Shown here: piece by piece, positions 1 to 11,295 of the stretch
Layout of the letters: the number at the start of each line of letters is the position of its first letter
Numbering within the stretch: the first letter of the stretch is position 1
Assembly: GCA_002197995.1 (NCBI GenBank)
Contig: NGZR01000004.1
Location: 62,001-126,000, forward strand
Reading direction: 5' to 3'
DNA from: Gaeumannomyces sp. JS-464
Taxonomy: Eukaryota; Ascomycota; Sordariomycetes; Magnaporthales; Magnaporthaceae
Length of the DNA stretch: 64,000 bases
The notes under the pieces: model-generated
Databases searched by the model: none
The model's input: only the letters and a program-made list of their open reading frames with translations
Told to the model about the DNA's origin: nothing
Position numbers and translations under genes: made by a program

Positions 1-3000
1 TTTGGGCTGGAAAGGGGGGCGCTGGGCCAGTTTGAGGTGGTAGCGTTGTAGTGCATGGTGGCAGTTCCGGCTTACCTTCTTCTTTGGCTCTGAATCTCCA
101 GCCGTGTCGTTTGCTCTTAACGGCTCTGTTATCTGCTTCGTCTACCAGGGGGAATAGGGAGTAAACCAGAGAGGAGAAAGGAAGCGAAGAAAAAAAACTT
201 GCTTCCATGTGTGTTTCCACTGCTTGTTGCCAACCGGATGCCATTGCGATCCATGCTGAATCCGAGCCAAGCGAGCAGTGCCGTCCAGCCGGAGAAATCG
301 TGCAAGCCCGCCCACCCGAGTCGGTCGGAGAATTCAGAGACCAGACGCGGAAGGGAGCCCTCGCTGAGTGTCGTGTGACTGCTGAGACAGACGACGAGAG
401 CCGAAGGCTTCTTTGCCGGCAGCAGATTGGCGCAATACGCTAAAGGACGCACGCCACGATGCAGCAGTCCCGAGAGAAGGCTCGACTCAATCAATTCAGG
501 CCTCTTCATTCGCGCACCTTCCTTGATTGATTTCGTTCTCCTGTTTGCCAGGCCATAATTTGACACCTACCGATTTCACATGCCTCGAATAAACGACATT
601 AGCTGCTGTCTGCCAACCAGCAAAATTCCCTGCTCATCATCTTGCATCCATGTCGTCAAGCCGCCCGATAACCGTCGGTCCTATTGGGCGACCCTCAGGC
701 ATCTGAACTCGGAACGGCAGGACCCTACGACCCCTCCCTCCGTTGTCGCTCCGTCTCCCGAGAGCTCGACCAAAACAGCCAATCACAGGGCTTACGCGGG
801 GCTGCCGTTGGCACTACACCTTACCAACTTGGGCTGCAACGGCCGTGCAGTTGCCTTTCTGGGTGCCTCGCACCCTCGCCCGCCGCTCTGAGCCCGCAAC
901 ATCCTGTCCAGGCAGGTCCCCCGCCTCGCCCGGCAACCGATCCGGCCCAGGTGTGGGGGATTTGTGGGATCCAGGACCCATGAAGCTTGAAGGCCAAGCT
1001 GGGCTGCCGTGATCCTGCCCTGGCTGTTCACTCGGACTCCCGCCAACAAAGCATCGAATTTAAGATATGCCCGCCGTGACCCGAACCAAACTGAAGCGAG
1101 CTGAGCCGTGGCCGTGCAGACTTGTGCACCCTCTATACCAATCAGGAGCCCATGGATGGATGCATTCCCAACAATGGTCCACCGGTCCATCCTGCCCACG
1201 CAAGGAAGCGGCACGATAGCAAGTCGCCCGGATACCACCCTAGAGAGGTGGAAAGGAAGGGACGACGGTCTCCACTCACGCCATCGACAGCCCGAACCTT
1301 ATTCACTCCTCCCATCAATTGTTTCTCCTCGTCCGCGTCTCCATCCGGCTCGCTCGGTGCCTGCACGTGCTTGCTGTCCCATGCTCCATGACCTCCATCG
1401 TGGTTCGTGGCCTTTTACGAACATAGATAGGGGTGCCGACACACCTAAGATCAGAACGTGAGACGAGTCGGTGTCTGCGCCTTACCGCTGCCTGCCGACC
1501 GCTCCGACCTGGCAGCCACGGCGAAACACATGATGTCAAATCAACACCCTCCCCGGGTGAGACAGCCTCTTGTTCCTGGGCCACGCCTTCGTTCCCTCCT
1601 ATTGCAGCGCCCCATCGACCGGACGCCCACCCTTGGCATCGGAGATGGCGACATGGCTGCCCGGCTCCTCCGGCGGTCCTACACTGCAGTTCCACCCCAC
1701 CCTGGCGCAGGGCTGCGACGGACGGTGTGTCGACACGCTGGTTTTGCTCACCAAGCAAGCTCACTTACTCACCTCTGGCCTTGCAACCGGCCTCAACACC
1801 CCTTCCATTCGCGCCGACGGATCCCGCGGTAATCCCCCACTTCCCCCATGATAGGCGACTCTCGGCGGAACTCGCCATGCGTCAGAGCCCTCAGCATGTT
1901 TGTCATCTCGTCGTATACGGCGGCCCTGCGGCGTTTTGCGCGCCGCTTGGCGTGGCAGGGGGGTCAGAACTGCCCGTTGGCCAGCTAGCCTCCATTCCAT
2001 CGCTGTCCACCGCTGCTGCTACGGTTGCAACTGAGAACGCAGCGAGGTTCCTGCTTGCGTCTCCCCGCTGCCCCCCAGCGGCGCAACCGACCGTCCATCC
2101 GCGCATACGCAGTCTGGCTCGCTTAGCAGTGGCCTCTTCTCGTCTCGCACCCAATGCGCCTGCTCTCCACCTGTACCCTGCGCATTCTCGGCTCTTGGGT
2201 CTGCAAGCATGGCAAGCGGACAGGCGACCCAGTCTGCTGGACATCTCGCCTGGCTGCAATCAAGGAGCTTTCTTCGTTTCTGGAAGGCGAGAGAGCGCAC
2301 CAGCATGCGTGATAGACCCTTTCTATCCGCCCTATACTAACAGACACTAGACGCACATGTATTACATGCACTCTCGTCTAGACCCGTTTGGCCACCCTCT
2401 CGCTGCTGCATATCTACCCATCTCCCTTCTCATCACCCCATGTCCGCTTACGTGCTATCTGCTTCATTTCCTGACCCTGTTCAACAGGAAGCGAAGATGG
2501 CAGACTAGGTACCTGTCTGCCCTCAGGCGGAAAAGAAAAAAAAAAAGAAAAAAAAAAAAAACACCTGCCGTCCATTCATTACCCTGCCCATGCGTCACGT
2601 CGGGCATGCGGCTGGCGTGCTATGCCGTCGAGATTTTTATTAACCCCCGGACTTTATTTAAGCTGCGTCTAAATCACCTGCGGCAGTCGTAAGCGATACC
2701 CAAATCCAACAGACGCGGGACACAAACCGGCAGAGGGCGTCGCAGGAAAGCGAGCGAGATTCATCTAGGTGATATTGCCTGCGTTTGTGGGGTAAGAGCC
2801 CAGGCCACTCAGGAGAAGGAGAGGCAGCGCAGAAACTGCCTGCTCTCCCCCCGAAGTGGAATCGGCCTCCCGAGCTGGGCTTGCCTGCTGCTTGTCTTTC
2901 TGGGGAAACGTGGGTCAGAAGGCCCTCTCTCGGGGCTGGCCTATTTTGCCAATTTTACCCATATTACTTGCACTGCCGATTCAGCCAATCCACGCTCGTC

Positions 3001-4353
3001 TCCTTCCCAAAGGAGGGTGGGCTGCGCATCCGGGGCACGGCCTTGTGTTGTATATTTCTTCATCCTCGACCATGGGCCAGCGTCCAGGCTTGGGAGGCTT
3101 CTTTCTCGCCAGCTTTGTCAGGCTTGACAAACCACCGTATCGGGACCTCGCTTGAGGACCATGCTGCTACCCTCCGCCTCTTGTCTTGTTGCTGCACAGC
3201 GTCTGCGACACATCCGCAGCCTCCGCGGCGTCGAGGTGGTGATTGCCGGGATGGAAAAACTCTACGCAATTACCAGCCATGGCCCGTGTCACTCCGGATG
3301 CCCGCAGCGCGAGGGAAACGAGGAACCAGCAGGGCTATCTGCTGGATTCCCCAACGCCACGGGAAGCGAAGCCCAGCTCCTGGAACGCGTTCCCGACGTC
3401 CAACCGGAGGTTCGTGGACGTGGCCGGAGAGAGAGGGTGAGGCTTCCACGGCGTTGTGGGCACTCCCTATCTCCATCCTCCTGCTTGCGCAGCCTATTAT
3501 TTCACTCCTTCGACGACTTTTTCCTCCTTGGCGCCGTGGCTACCCGTTCTCCACTGGGGGGTGTGCCTTGCCCGTCCCAGGCCTCCTCCTCTTCCGGCGA
3601 CAAGGATCCCGGTAACCAATGCACCGTGGTGCCAACATGCGGCCTTCCTTTCTTTCATTTATCGGCCCCTTCACCTGTTTCGATGCACCCACACACCCGG
3701 CAGCGATCCACCGACCACCGTGCAAGGCATGCACCATCACTTCCTTCCCCTTCTATACGCCTCCCTCTTGTCTGGTCGGCTTTGTGCGGGCGACGGGATA
3801 CGGCATATACAGCCTCCGTTATGTCACAGCCCACCTGTCAACGGCCGCCTATAGCCCCACCGTATAGGCCCTCTCCCATGAGACATCCCCTGTCGGTGGG
3901 GATATGCAATAACACCATCAAGATCTGGTGCCAGCGGCAGTGGCTGTGGATTCTGGGGCGTGTGTGCGGACACGATACGATGTGTGATCACCGATGATGC
4001 ATCCGGCTGCCCCAAGCAAGAATGATGCCCACCCACAGCGGCTTACCACCAGTACCAGCCAAAGGGGCTCGATGGATGGGCGTCTGCGTCTAGAATCCGG
4101 ACACCCAGACATATATAACGCCCTCACCTCGTGGTTCTGGGCCCTCTCCTCCTGGCTATCCCCCTATTGCGGTTCCAGGCCATCTTCAGAGAGCCACCCT
4201 CAGTCTTTCATATGTAAAAAGCACGCGCTAACCATACGCTCAAGTGTTGTTGTGCTTCGTCGATCTTTCTCTCCTCCAACCCTTGTACAAGCTGCCCTCG
4301 CCTCTCTCTTTTACCGATTCACCTGGCAAAGAATACCAACCGGCGTCGACACT
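1..4353. other. Gene-free 5' flank
   Basis: I see no coding region with recognisable domains or consistent exon structure on either strand. Open frames here overlap in several frames, are rich in Pro/Ser/Arg/Cys, and look like chance frames in GC- and CT-rich DNA. The last few hundred bases before 4354 are pyrimidine-rich, as is usual for promoters and leaders of filamentous fungi, and probably hold the promoter and 5' UTR of the ferric reductase-like gene. Confidence 0.5.
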
Positions 4354-6478
4354 ATGGCGGGACCTCCCGCAGGAAACCAGCCCGCCTGGGCCGGTAACGG
4401 GACTCGACCGAGCGGACGAGATCCTGTTGCGGCTATGCAGCGGGAGCTGGTGAACTTCCAAGTGGCTACCAACTACGCTGCCTTCCTAGCCTCCATCGTC
4501 GGCGTCTTCATCATCCTTCACTGGTCGAGGTACTTGGCCACCACGATCCAGCGGTCGGCCAACACTCCGTCATTCCCGAGGTTCATGTCTTTGCCCTTTG
4601 TTAGGGTGTCGAGGTGTGTCATCGCTTTCCCACTCCTGAAAATTTGGTCGTTTCACTTAAGACTACCTAGTCGGCCATATCTATAAAGATATACTTACGG
4701 ATTACTGTGTAGGATTTTGAGGAATCTCATGATCAGGAAAATCCCTGGCTTCCACTCGTCCGGGCATGGGGTGCTGGTTTCCATCTATGTGGTCGTCAAC
4801 GTTGCCATGATCTTCACAAACCTTGACATGAGCAAAAACTCCAACATTGCTGCGAGATTCGGATGGTGAGTACTCAGCGGGCCACCACTCGCTAGTATGG
4901 ACGCCTATCTACACCAACAAACAGATAAGCTGACATGGTAATCTCAGGTCACTCACCACTAACCTGGTCTTCGTCGTCTTTCTGGGCCTAAAGAACACGC
5001 CACTGGCCATCCTGACATCCTACTCATATGAGCGGCTCAATAACCTACATCAGATCGCCGGATGCACGACCTTTTTGATGCTGGTTATGCACGCGTCACT
5101 CTACACACAATATTTTGCCGCCATGGGCAGGTGGGAAAAGCTGCGGGAGCACGAGCAGGTCGCCGGCATCGTCTCGGCATTTGCCTTTCTCATGCTTGTC
5201 GCATCGGCACTCCTGATGCGGCGGTTCTGGTACGAGGCCTTCTACGTGACGCATCTGATCTCGTTCGTCGTGGCCATCATCGCCATGGGATTCCACCGAC
5301 CCGAGTTTCCGCACAAGACGGCCATCATCGCGTGTGTTGCCGGCGGCATCTGGGTCGTGGACCGGGCAATCCGCATGACGCGGCTAGCAGTCAACGGCGT
5401 CAACAACGAGGCCACCGTGTACCCGCTCGCCGGCGGCCGGCACGCGCATCATTCTCGCCAAGCGGCCCGCCAGAGCGGTACCGGGCAAGCACTGCTTCGT
5501 CTGGATCCCCTCGGTCCGCCGCTTTGAGGCGCACCCCTTCACCGTCATCGGCACAGCACCCATGGAGTTCGTCGTCAAGACATACGACGGCTTCACGCGC
5601 GACCTGCACAAGTACGCCGTTGCCAACCCGGGCGCTACAGTGCGCGCCTCAGTCGACGGTCCCTATGGCACCTTCCCGGACCCCATGTTGTATGATCGTG
5701 TCGTCCTGATCGCCGGTGGCAGCGGGGCATCGTTCACTTTTGGACTGGCTGTCAACCTGCTCGAGCGTATGGGGCCCGAGTCGACCAAGAGCATCACGTT
5801 CATCTGGATCGTGAAGAAGCATGGTAGGTTTCCCTCACTTTAGCTTGGATCACTTCGTATCCTGGCATGGGATAACTGACACGTTGATCAACAGAGACGC
5901 TCACGTGGTACGCTGAGCACCTCAGGACACTGCACGACCATCCCAACTCGCCAAAATGCAAAATCTCCCTGTACGCTACACGGGCGACCGAGACGTCCGG
6001 CTCCTCGTCAGACGAAGCGGCCGAGAGGCCCCGGCTCCGGACATCCGGGATAGGCAACGCCTCATCCGAGAGGTCACCGACGTCGCCAGACCTGGAGAAG
6101 GTCCTGCGGAAGACGCTGCCGGGGGACGGCGACTACGACGAGAAGAAGGCCGAGGTGCACGAGACCCACAGCGAGGCGCGCATCTACGACAAGGAGACGG
6201 GGGCGGCGCAGCGGCCGGCGGACCCGGAGGTGGCGTCGCAGAGCGGCGCCAGCGCGTCCACGTCGGCGCGGCCGCTGCAGCACGCCGTGACGGCGGGCCG
6301 GCCCGACGCGAGCCAGGTGATCCGCGCCGCCGTGGCCGAGACGCCGGCGCATCAGCGCGTGTTCATCGCGGCGTGCGGCCCCGACAGCCTGGTCAAGGTG
6401 GTGCGAAACACGACGGCTGAGTGCATCCGTGGAGACGGGCCTGGCATCGAGCTGCACTGCGAGAAGTTTGGGTGGTGA
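4354..6478 (+). CDS. Ferric reductase-like transmembrane flavocytochrome (FRE/NOX superfamily)
   Basis: Predicted membrane oxidoreductase passing electrons from NAD(P)H through FAD and two haems across a membrane, typically to Fe(III) or Cu(II) chelates. Exons read 4354-4613, 4713-4865, 4948-5823 and 5895-6478, with donors GTGTGT, GTGAGT and GTAGGT; the spliced product is about 620 residues, normal for the family. The first half has several hydrophobic helices with the four haem-ligand histidines: LHQIAG and VMHASLYTQ in one helix, VTHLISF and MGFHRPEF in the next. HPFTV is the FAD-binding motif; AGGSGASFTFG and CGPDSLV belong to the NAD(P)H-binding domain. Between the last two lies a Ser/Glu/Lys-rich insert of roughly 100 residues, common in fungal members. 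Oddity: one extra base is needed out near 5430-5440, in a GGCGGCCGGC run, to join the membrane half to the FAD half. The start at 4354 fits the splice phase. Physiological substrate is not determinable. Confidence 0.85.
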
Positions 6479-6861
6479 GGAACTCGGTCGCTCGCTCGCC
6501 CGCCGCTCTGGTTACCCCCTACCACCGACAGGAACGTCGCACACACCATCATAACTCGAGATTTTTTTTTTTCTTCCGGATACTGGGCTTTTCATCATGT
6601 GGCTTTTTCCGCTACTAGGGGTCACACACAGCCAAACAGACTTTGATTCATCATGTATATAGCTGCATCAAAAGCCGCCGGACTTGGGACAAGATCCGCG
6701 ACGGCGCCTTCGCCACATTTCTATTTGTCCAGTCACTATATCACGGCATAAATTCAACAGGGTATTCACTGAATGTTGTACAATTGACAGGATGAAAGGA
6801 AAACGAAAGACACTTGACTCTTAACCTACAACGCTGCTGGCACGAGACGATAGATGACTGG
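6479..6861. other. Convergent 3' intergenic spacer
   Basis: This short spacer lies between two converging genes and should hold both 3' UTRs. It contains a T run at about 6563-6573. No coding sequence seen. Confidence 0.6.
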
Positions 6862-8189
6862 CTAGCCGGCGGCCGCGCGCTCGGCCTCCCTCTGTTGCTT
6901 CCTCAGGAGCCGAGTCTCCTTGTAGAAGAGGTTCTTGATGTCGGTGGCCGTGATGGCGAAGCCCGGGTTGTGCTTGTTGACGTAGTCCGCGATCCTCTGG
7001 GGCGTGGCCTTGGGCTGGCCCCTCAGCGCAAAGATCTGGTCCTTGGCGGCCATGATGGCGCGGCGCCGGTTGACGGGGATCTCGGCGGCGTTGGCGGCCA
7101 GGACGTGGTTGTGGATGTGGGCGCGGGGCTTCTGCTCGAAGCGCCAGAACTTCTGGTCGACGCCGCCGATCTCGTTTGACCGAATCACCTTTTGCACCAG
7201 CGTCGCCTTCCACTTGCAGCCCCTGCGGCGGCTGGCGCGCGCGCCCTTCGCGGCGCGGTTGTCGCGCGGGGCGGCCGACGTGCACTCGAGGTCGATGCGG
7301 TACACCTCGCCCAGCTCGCCCGTCTGGCGCTGCCGGACCGTCTGGTGGCGGCGCGCCGAGCGGGACTTGACGACGCCGAAGCCCGACGTCGCCGCGGCGC
7401 CGCGGACGGCCTCGATGCCCGCGTTCGGGTCGGCGAAGACGGCGTTGGCGAGCGAGATCCACGGGTTGGTCGGGTCGTCGGGCGCCGCGTTGGGGTGGTT
7501 AAGGGCGGCGGCCGCCGCCGCCGCCGCGGGGTCCGGGAAGTAGGGGGAGCCGGAGAGGTGCGCTAAGGGGTTGGGGTCGCCGACGACACCGTCGTCGTCG
7601 CCATCGTCATCGCCGTCTTCCTCCTCCTCATCGTCATCATTATCACCATCACCGTCTTCGTTGTCGTTGTCGTTGTCATTATTGCCGCCGCTGTTGTTTT
7701 TGTTTTTGTTTTTGTTTTTGCCGCTGCTGCTGCCGCTGCTGTTACTGGTCTCGAGGCCGGGATGCGTCGACACGGGCGGCTGCAGCTGCTGCGACGGCTG
7801 GAAGACGTTGCGCGCCGAGGGCGCCTCGACACGGAACACGGTCTGCAGCCCCGCAAACGGCGTCCGCGCCGGCCGGATCTGCTGCAGCGTGTGGTACGAG
7901 GGGTAGGGCGCCGGCGGAGGGGCCAAGGCGGGTTGCTGCTGTGGCGGCGCCGGGGCGGGAGGGAAGGGGTCTGGAAAGACGGCGCGAAGGGGGTCGCCGT
8001 CGTCGTCGTCGTCGTCGTCGTCGCCGGCCGCACAGCTGGCGCTGGCACGGGCGGCGGCGCGTCGAGGAAGACGGAGAAGTCGAGATTGTCGTCGTCGGCA
8101 GGAGGAGGAGGAGGAAGTGATGGTGGTGGTTGTGGTTGTGGTGGCGGGGGCCGGCGCCGAGTAGTCGCGCGGCCGGTATTTGGAGCCAT
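6862..8189 (-). CDS. FAR1/WRKY-GCM1-type zinc-finger protein, frame-broken
   Basis: The C-terminal half carries a DNA-binding module like those of FAR1 and MULE-transposase-associated zinc fingers: a first Cys (LECTSAAP), a basic linker, RRRGCKWKA with the second Cys, an aromatic FWRFEQKP segment, and the closing HIHNH pair. A Lys/Arg/Glu-rich helix follows. The N-terminal half is low complexity: Pro-rich, a Thr or Asp run from a CGT/ACG triplet repeat, Asn/Lys/Ser and long Asp/Glu runs. No transposase catalytic domain is present. The likely start is the ATG at 8189-8187, whose frame holds the first ~60 codons; the downstream frame, open to the stop at 6862, is different, so one frameshift is needed inside or next to the triplet repeat at about 7990-8030. 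The downstream frame has no ATG near its beginning, which supports a single broken gene. Role is inferred as DNA binding only. Confidence 0.6.
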
Positions 8190-8800
8190 GGGATGGACGC
8201 TTCCGGGGTTGGTGGTTTTGATTGACCTGGTGTTTCTTGACGGTGCAAGTGGTGTGGCGATTGCGAGAGGCAAAACAGACGTGCCACGCCCGGAATCCGG
8301 GCGTGGGCCACCTGTCTGTTTGCTTTGCTGGGCGCTTACCTCAGCACCAGATCCCCCACTCGGTTTGTGGGGTAGCTCCAAAATACTGGAGATCGTGGGG
8401 TCGAAAAAAGGGGCATCTCCCTGATAGTTCTTATTCCTCTTCCAAGTTCCGTCTCCAAGCTTGTAAAGATGTTTGGAGTTAGGATGCGCCGATAGAAGAT
8501 AGAACTAAGGACGAGGGATTCTTCATAGGGATGAGGTCCTTGGACGTGACCGCTGCCGCGGATTGCCAGTCGAATTGAGAGGACGCACAAAGCCAGAAAT
8601 GAAACGCAAAACTAGGTAGACAGCTTCATGTCACTGCCCGACGCCAAAACCGGATCTTCCCATCACCATTGAACCAGAACTCTTTTCATTTTTTGCGGTT
8701 CCGTCACTGTCAACTGCAGGCAACGCCAGCCCAACATAACAATATTGAACCCTTGGCACTGCTCGTCAGCATCTTGGACGTCTGCCACTTCCCAGCCGCC
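8190..8800. other. Intergenic, divergent
   Basis: No gene recognised. An N-terminal kinase lobe that would complete the downstream kinase remnant was looked for in all plus-strand frames and not seen. Confidence 0.5.
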
Positions 8801-9911
8801 GATTTTACTGTCACCGGGCCCAACGGAACACACCACTGCCTTGTCCTCCGGTTATTGGCCCGCGCATGTCCCCCGACCTCCTGTCATACATGGCGGAAGA
8901 CACAGTGGATGCACCCATCCTGAGGCGCATGGCTCGCCAGGCTACCCAAGCCATGGGGCTTTTGCACAAACACAGGATATGTCATGGAGGTTGTCTGCTC
9001 CTTTACCACGTAGTATGGCGGCGCATTGTGGGACGCTAACAAATGGCCGCGCAAGACTTCCGGGCTTCCAACATCCTCGTCAGGCTCAAGGGCATCGATC
9101 TCCTGCCCGAGGAAGAGCTGACGTCGCTCCTCGGCAACGCACGCTCTATCAATATGCGCTCGGAATCCGGGGACCTTCCTCCCGGCCAGCCGAAGTACCT
9201 CGTCCAGCTGGTCGACTTGGCCCGCAAGCTCGGTAGCGACTACCTCGGCAACGAAATCTGCGTGATTGACTTTGGAGAATCCTACTATTTCGATGATCCG
9301 CCTAAATTCCTAGGGACGCCTGAGAACTATCTCCCGCCCGAGGATTTGCTTCTTCCGGATGATACCGGAGAGGAGCGACGCTCTGACGAGGATGATGATT
9401 TCCGGCAAGAAGACGAGGTGCCGCGTCAGGAAGAAGACGTTATGAAGCAGGAAGAGGACGCTTCGTTTCGGAAAGACGACGCGCCGCGGCAGAAGAGCCG
9501 GGCGCACACGGCAGTCAAGGAACCGCGTGCGACCTGTGGCCCTGGGCTGTGCTCTCTACGAGATCCGGAGTCAGCTGCGCTCTCCTACATGATACCCACC
9601 CGCGACGAGCTCTTGGTGGAGATGGTCCGGTTTTTGGGCAAGCTCCCGGAGCCCATGTGGAACCAGCAGTGGGAGGCCCGAAGGAGTGGTTTGACGATGA
9701 CGGCAACTATCTGTCCAAGCAAGGTCAGATATCCCTCAAGATGTATCTGTCCCCGCAGGAAGATGAGCGAGAGGAGGGTGGCGCTCAGGGGAAGGCCATC
9801 CCCGAGGAGGAGGAGCGAAAACTGTTGGTGGATCTGCCGCGCAGTCTCCTCAGGTATGCGCCCGGGGAGCGCATCAGCGCTGAGGAGGCGCTCGCCCACG
9901 GCTGGTTTTAA
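8801..9911 (+). pseudogene. SRPK-like protein kinase remnant
   Basis: Kinase landmarks appear in the right order but in changing frames: DFTVTGPNGTHHCLV and IGPRMSPDLLSYMAED (hinge region), ICHGDFRASNILV (catalytic loop, HGD form), VIDFGESY (DFG), LGTPENYLPPEDLL (APE region), ALGCALYEI, EMVRFLGKLPEP, KEWFDDDGNYL and a closing RYAPGERISAEEALAHGWF. An intron at 8990-9055 (branch CTAAC, ends AAG) is still spliceable and restores the catalytic loop. The N-lobe with the glycine loop and ATP-binding Lys is absent upstream. Frame changes are needed near 8855, 9537, 9570-9600 and 9690, most of them like single missing bases. A long acidic insert (Glu/Asp/Gln/Arg, about 9340-9530) sits between the APE region and helix F. 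SRPK-like kinases of this type are expanded in filamentous fungi and many copies are defective. I judge it non-functional. Confidence 0.7.
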
Positions 9912-10269
9912 GCTCTACGATGGCTCTTCAGACGACGCGGCCGTGATTACAGGGACAGGATCCAGGAACGACCCGCCCCGTGCGAGAAAGGAGAGTCGAG
10001 GACCAACAGCCAGCCCAGAACCGAGGGAGCGAAAGAGAATCAGGTAAACAAGACAAGTGGCGTGAACCCCGAACCCAAAATCAAGTATCCGAAAGGCGGC
10101 TGGGCTTCACAATGCCGACTTTTCCACACTCGCCCGACGCAAACGTGGCCGACCTGCTCGACGCGACCGGACACCCTAAACCTCGGAAGTTGACCGATTC
10201 CGAAAAGGAGGCGGCCATGCCAAGTCAGCCCCTTCCTTTCCGCATCGCTAAAACTTGTCCACAAATAGA

Positions 10270-10270
<1 letters not shown>

Positions 10271-10321
<51 letters not shown>

Positions 10322-10326
10322 ACAAA
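10271..10326. repeat. (CA)n microsatellite
   Basis: Nearly perfect CA dinucleotide repeat with one interruption near the end (CAAACACA). Long enough to be length-polymorphic. Confidence 0.95.
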
Positions 10327-10391
10327 CTAGATGTGTGTATGCACCTACCCCGTGCACAAGCCCGCGTGCGTGCGCACATGCGTGTATGAGT

Positions 10392-10413
10392 GGGGGGGGG
10401 GGGGGGGGGGGGG
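10392..10413. repeat. 22-base G homopolymer
   Basis: Uninterrupted run of 22 G on the plus strand. Such a run can form a G-quadruplex and is prone to length error in sequencing. Confidence 0.95.
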
Positions 10414-11295
10414 ACTGGGCTTGTCGATATTAGTCGTCGGTGACGGGAGACGGAGCCGCGGAAGCAGAGAGTCCGCTCGGAGACACGTACACACATATAC
10501 GCACACACGCTTCCCCCGCCTTGGCGCGCGTGGCCGGCATGTAATATACCTATTTATGTCTAGTAGGTATGGCTTAGTTGTTCTAGACCCCGTCTCGCCA
10601 AAAGCCTTGAGAAGAAGGGAAATGTGCGGGCGAACCCGGGTTCCGGGGCTGTTCTCGTCCGCGGTGGAGAAAGTGCCAAAGGTGGTAAACATCTCGTGTG
10701 GCTGGGCGGCCATGGTGTCGATGCACAGGCCTCGCTTGGTCCTCGTCCGTTGGCTGGAGCTCGATGCTAGAGACAGGCGTGCAACCATATGAAATGTACC
10801 GCTGAGGTCGGCAGACTTTTTTGTCCATGTTAGACGGCATTTCTTGAGAGAAAGGAATACTTACTCCCGAAAACTATGGCTCCCTGATAAAAATAGAAAT
10901 ATATACATAAATAAATAAAAACAAACACAGAAATGCTTGACAAACATTCATCTAAATAGTGTGCAAATCAAGGGATATTCCTCATCTCGAAAAAAAAGGA
11001 GTCAAAGGATGAAAAGTCTGTGATAGCAGCGGATAAGAAGAGAAATATCGAACAAGCCCGCTGAAGTGCTCCCGCAGCAAGGACCAATGAGTGTGAGTAT
11101 GTTCCAACGCACACCACTGACCGAATAGCTTTCCTTCTCACGCCATGTAGCCTGAAAGCAGCCAGAGCCAGCGCAGTCTAGTCACCAACGACTCACTACC
11201 AATGGCTGGTCTTCACAGTCTACACTGGCAGCATGAGTCGTTTGGGACTTCGCAAAGCCGCGGGTCTTGTAGTCTTTGAAAAGAAAAAAAATCGT

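Larger units (their letters stand above)
9912..11295. other. Intergenic with microsatellites
   Basis: No gene recognised between the kinase remnant and the 3' end of the RING-protein gene. It holds a CA repeat and a long G tract, listed separately, and an A-rich stretch at about 10885-11000. Confidence 0.55.

Noticed and set aside
1433..2350. Plus-strand frame of about 300 codons
   Set aside because: Composition is Pro/Ser/Ala/Arg/Cys-rich with no domain or periodic hydrophobicity, and other frames over the same bases are also open, as expected by chance in GC-rich DNA.
10271..10326. CA repeat as a CRISPR-like or direct-repeat array
   Set aside because: It is a simple dinucleotide microsatellite without spacers.
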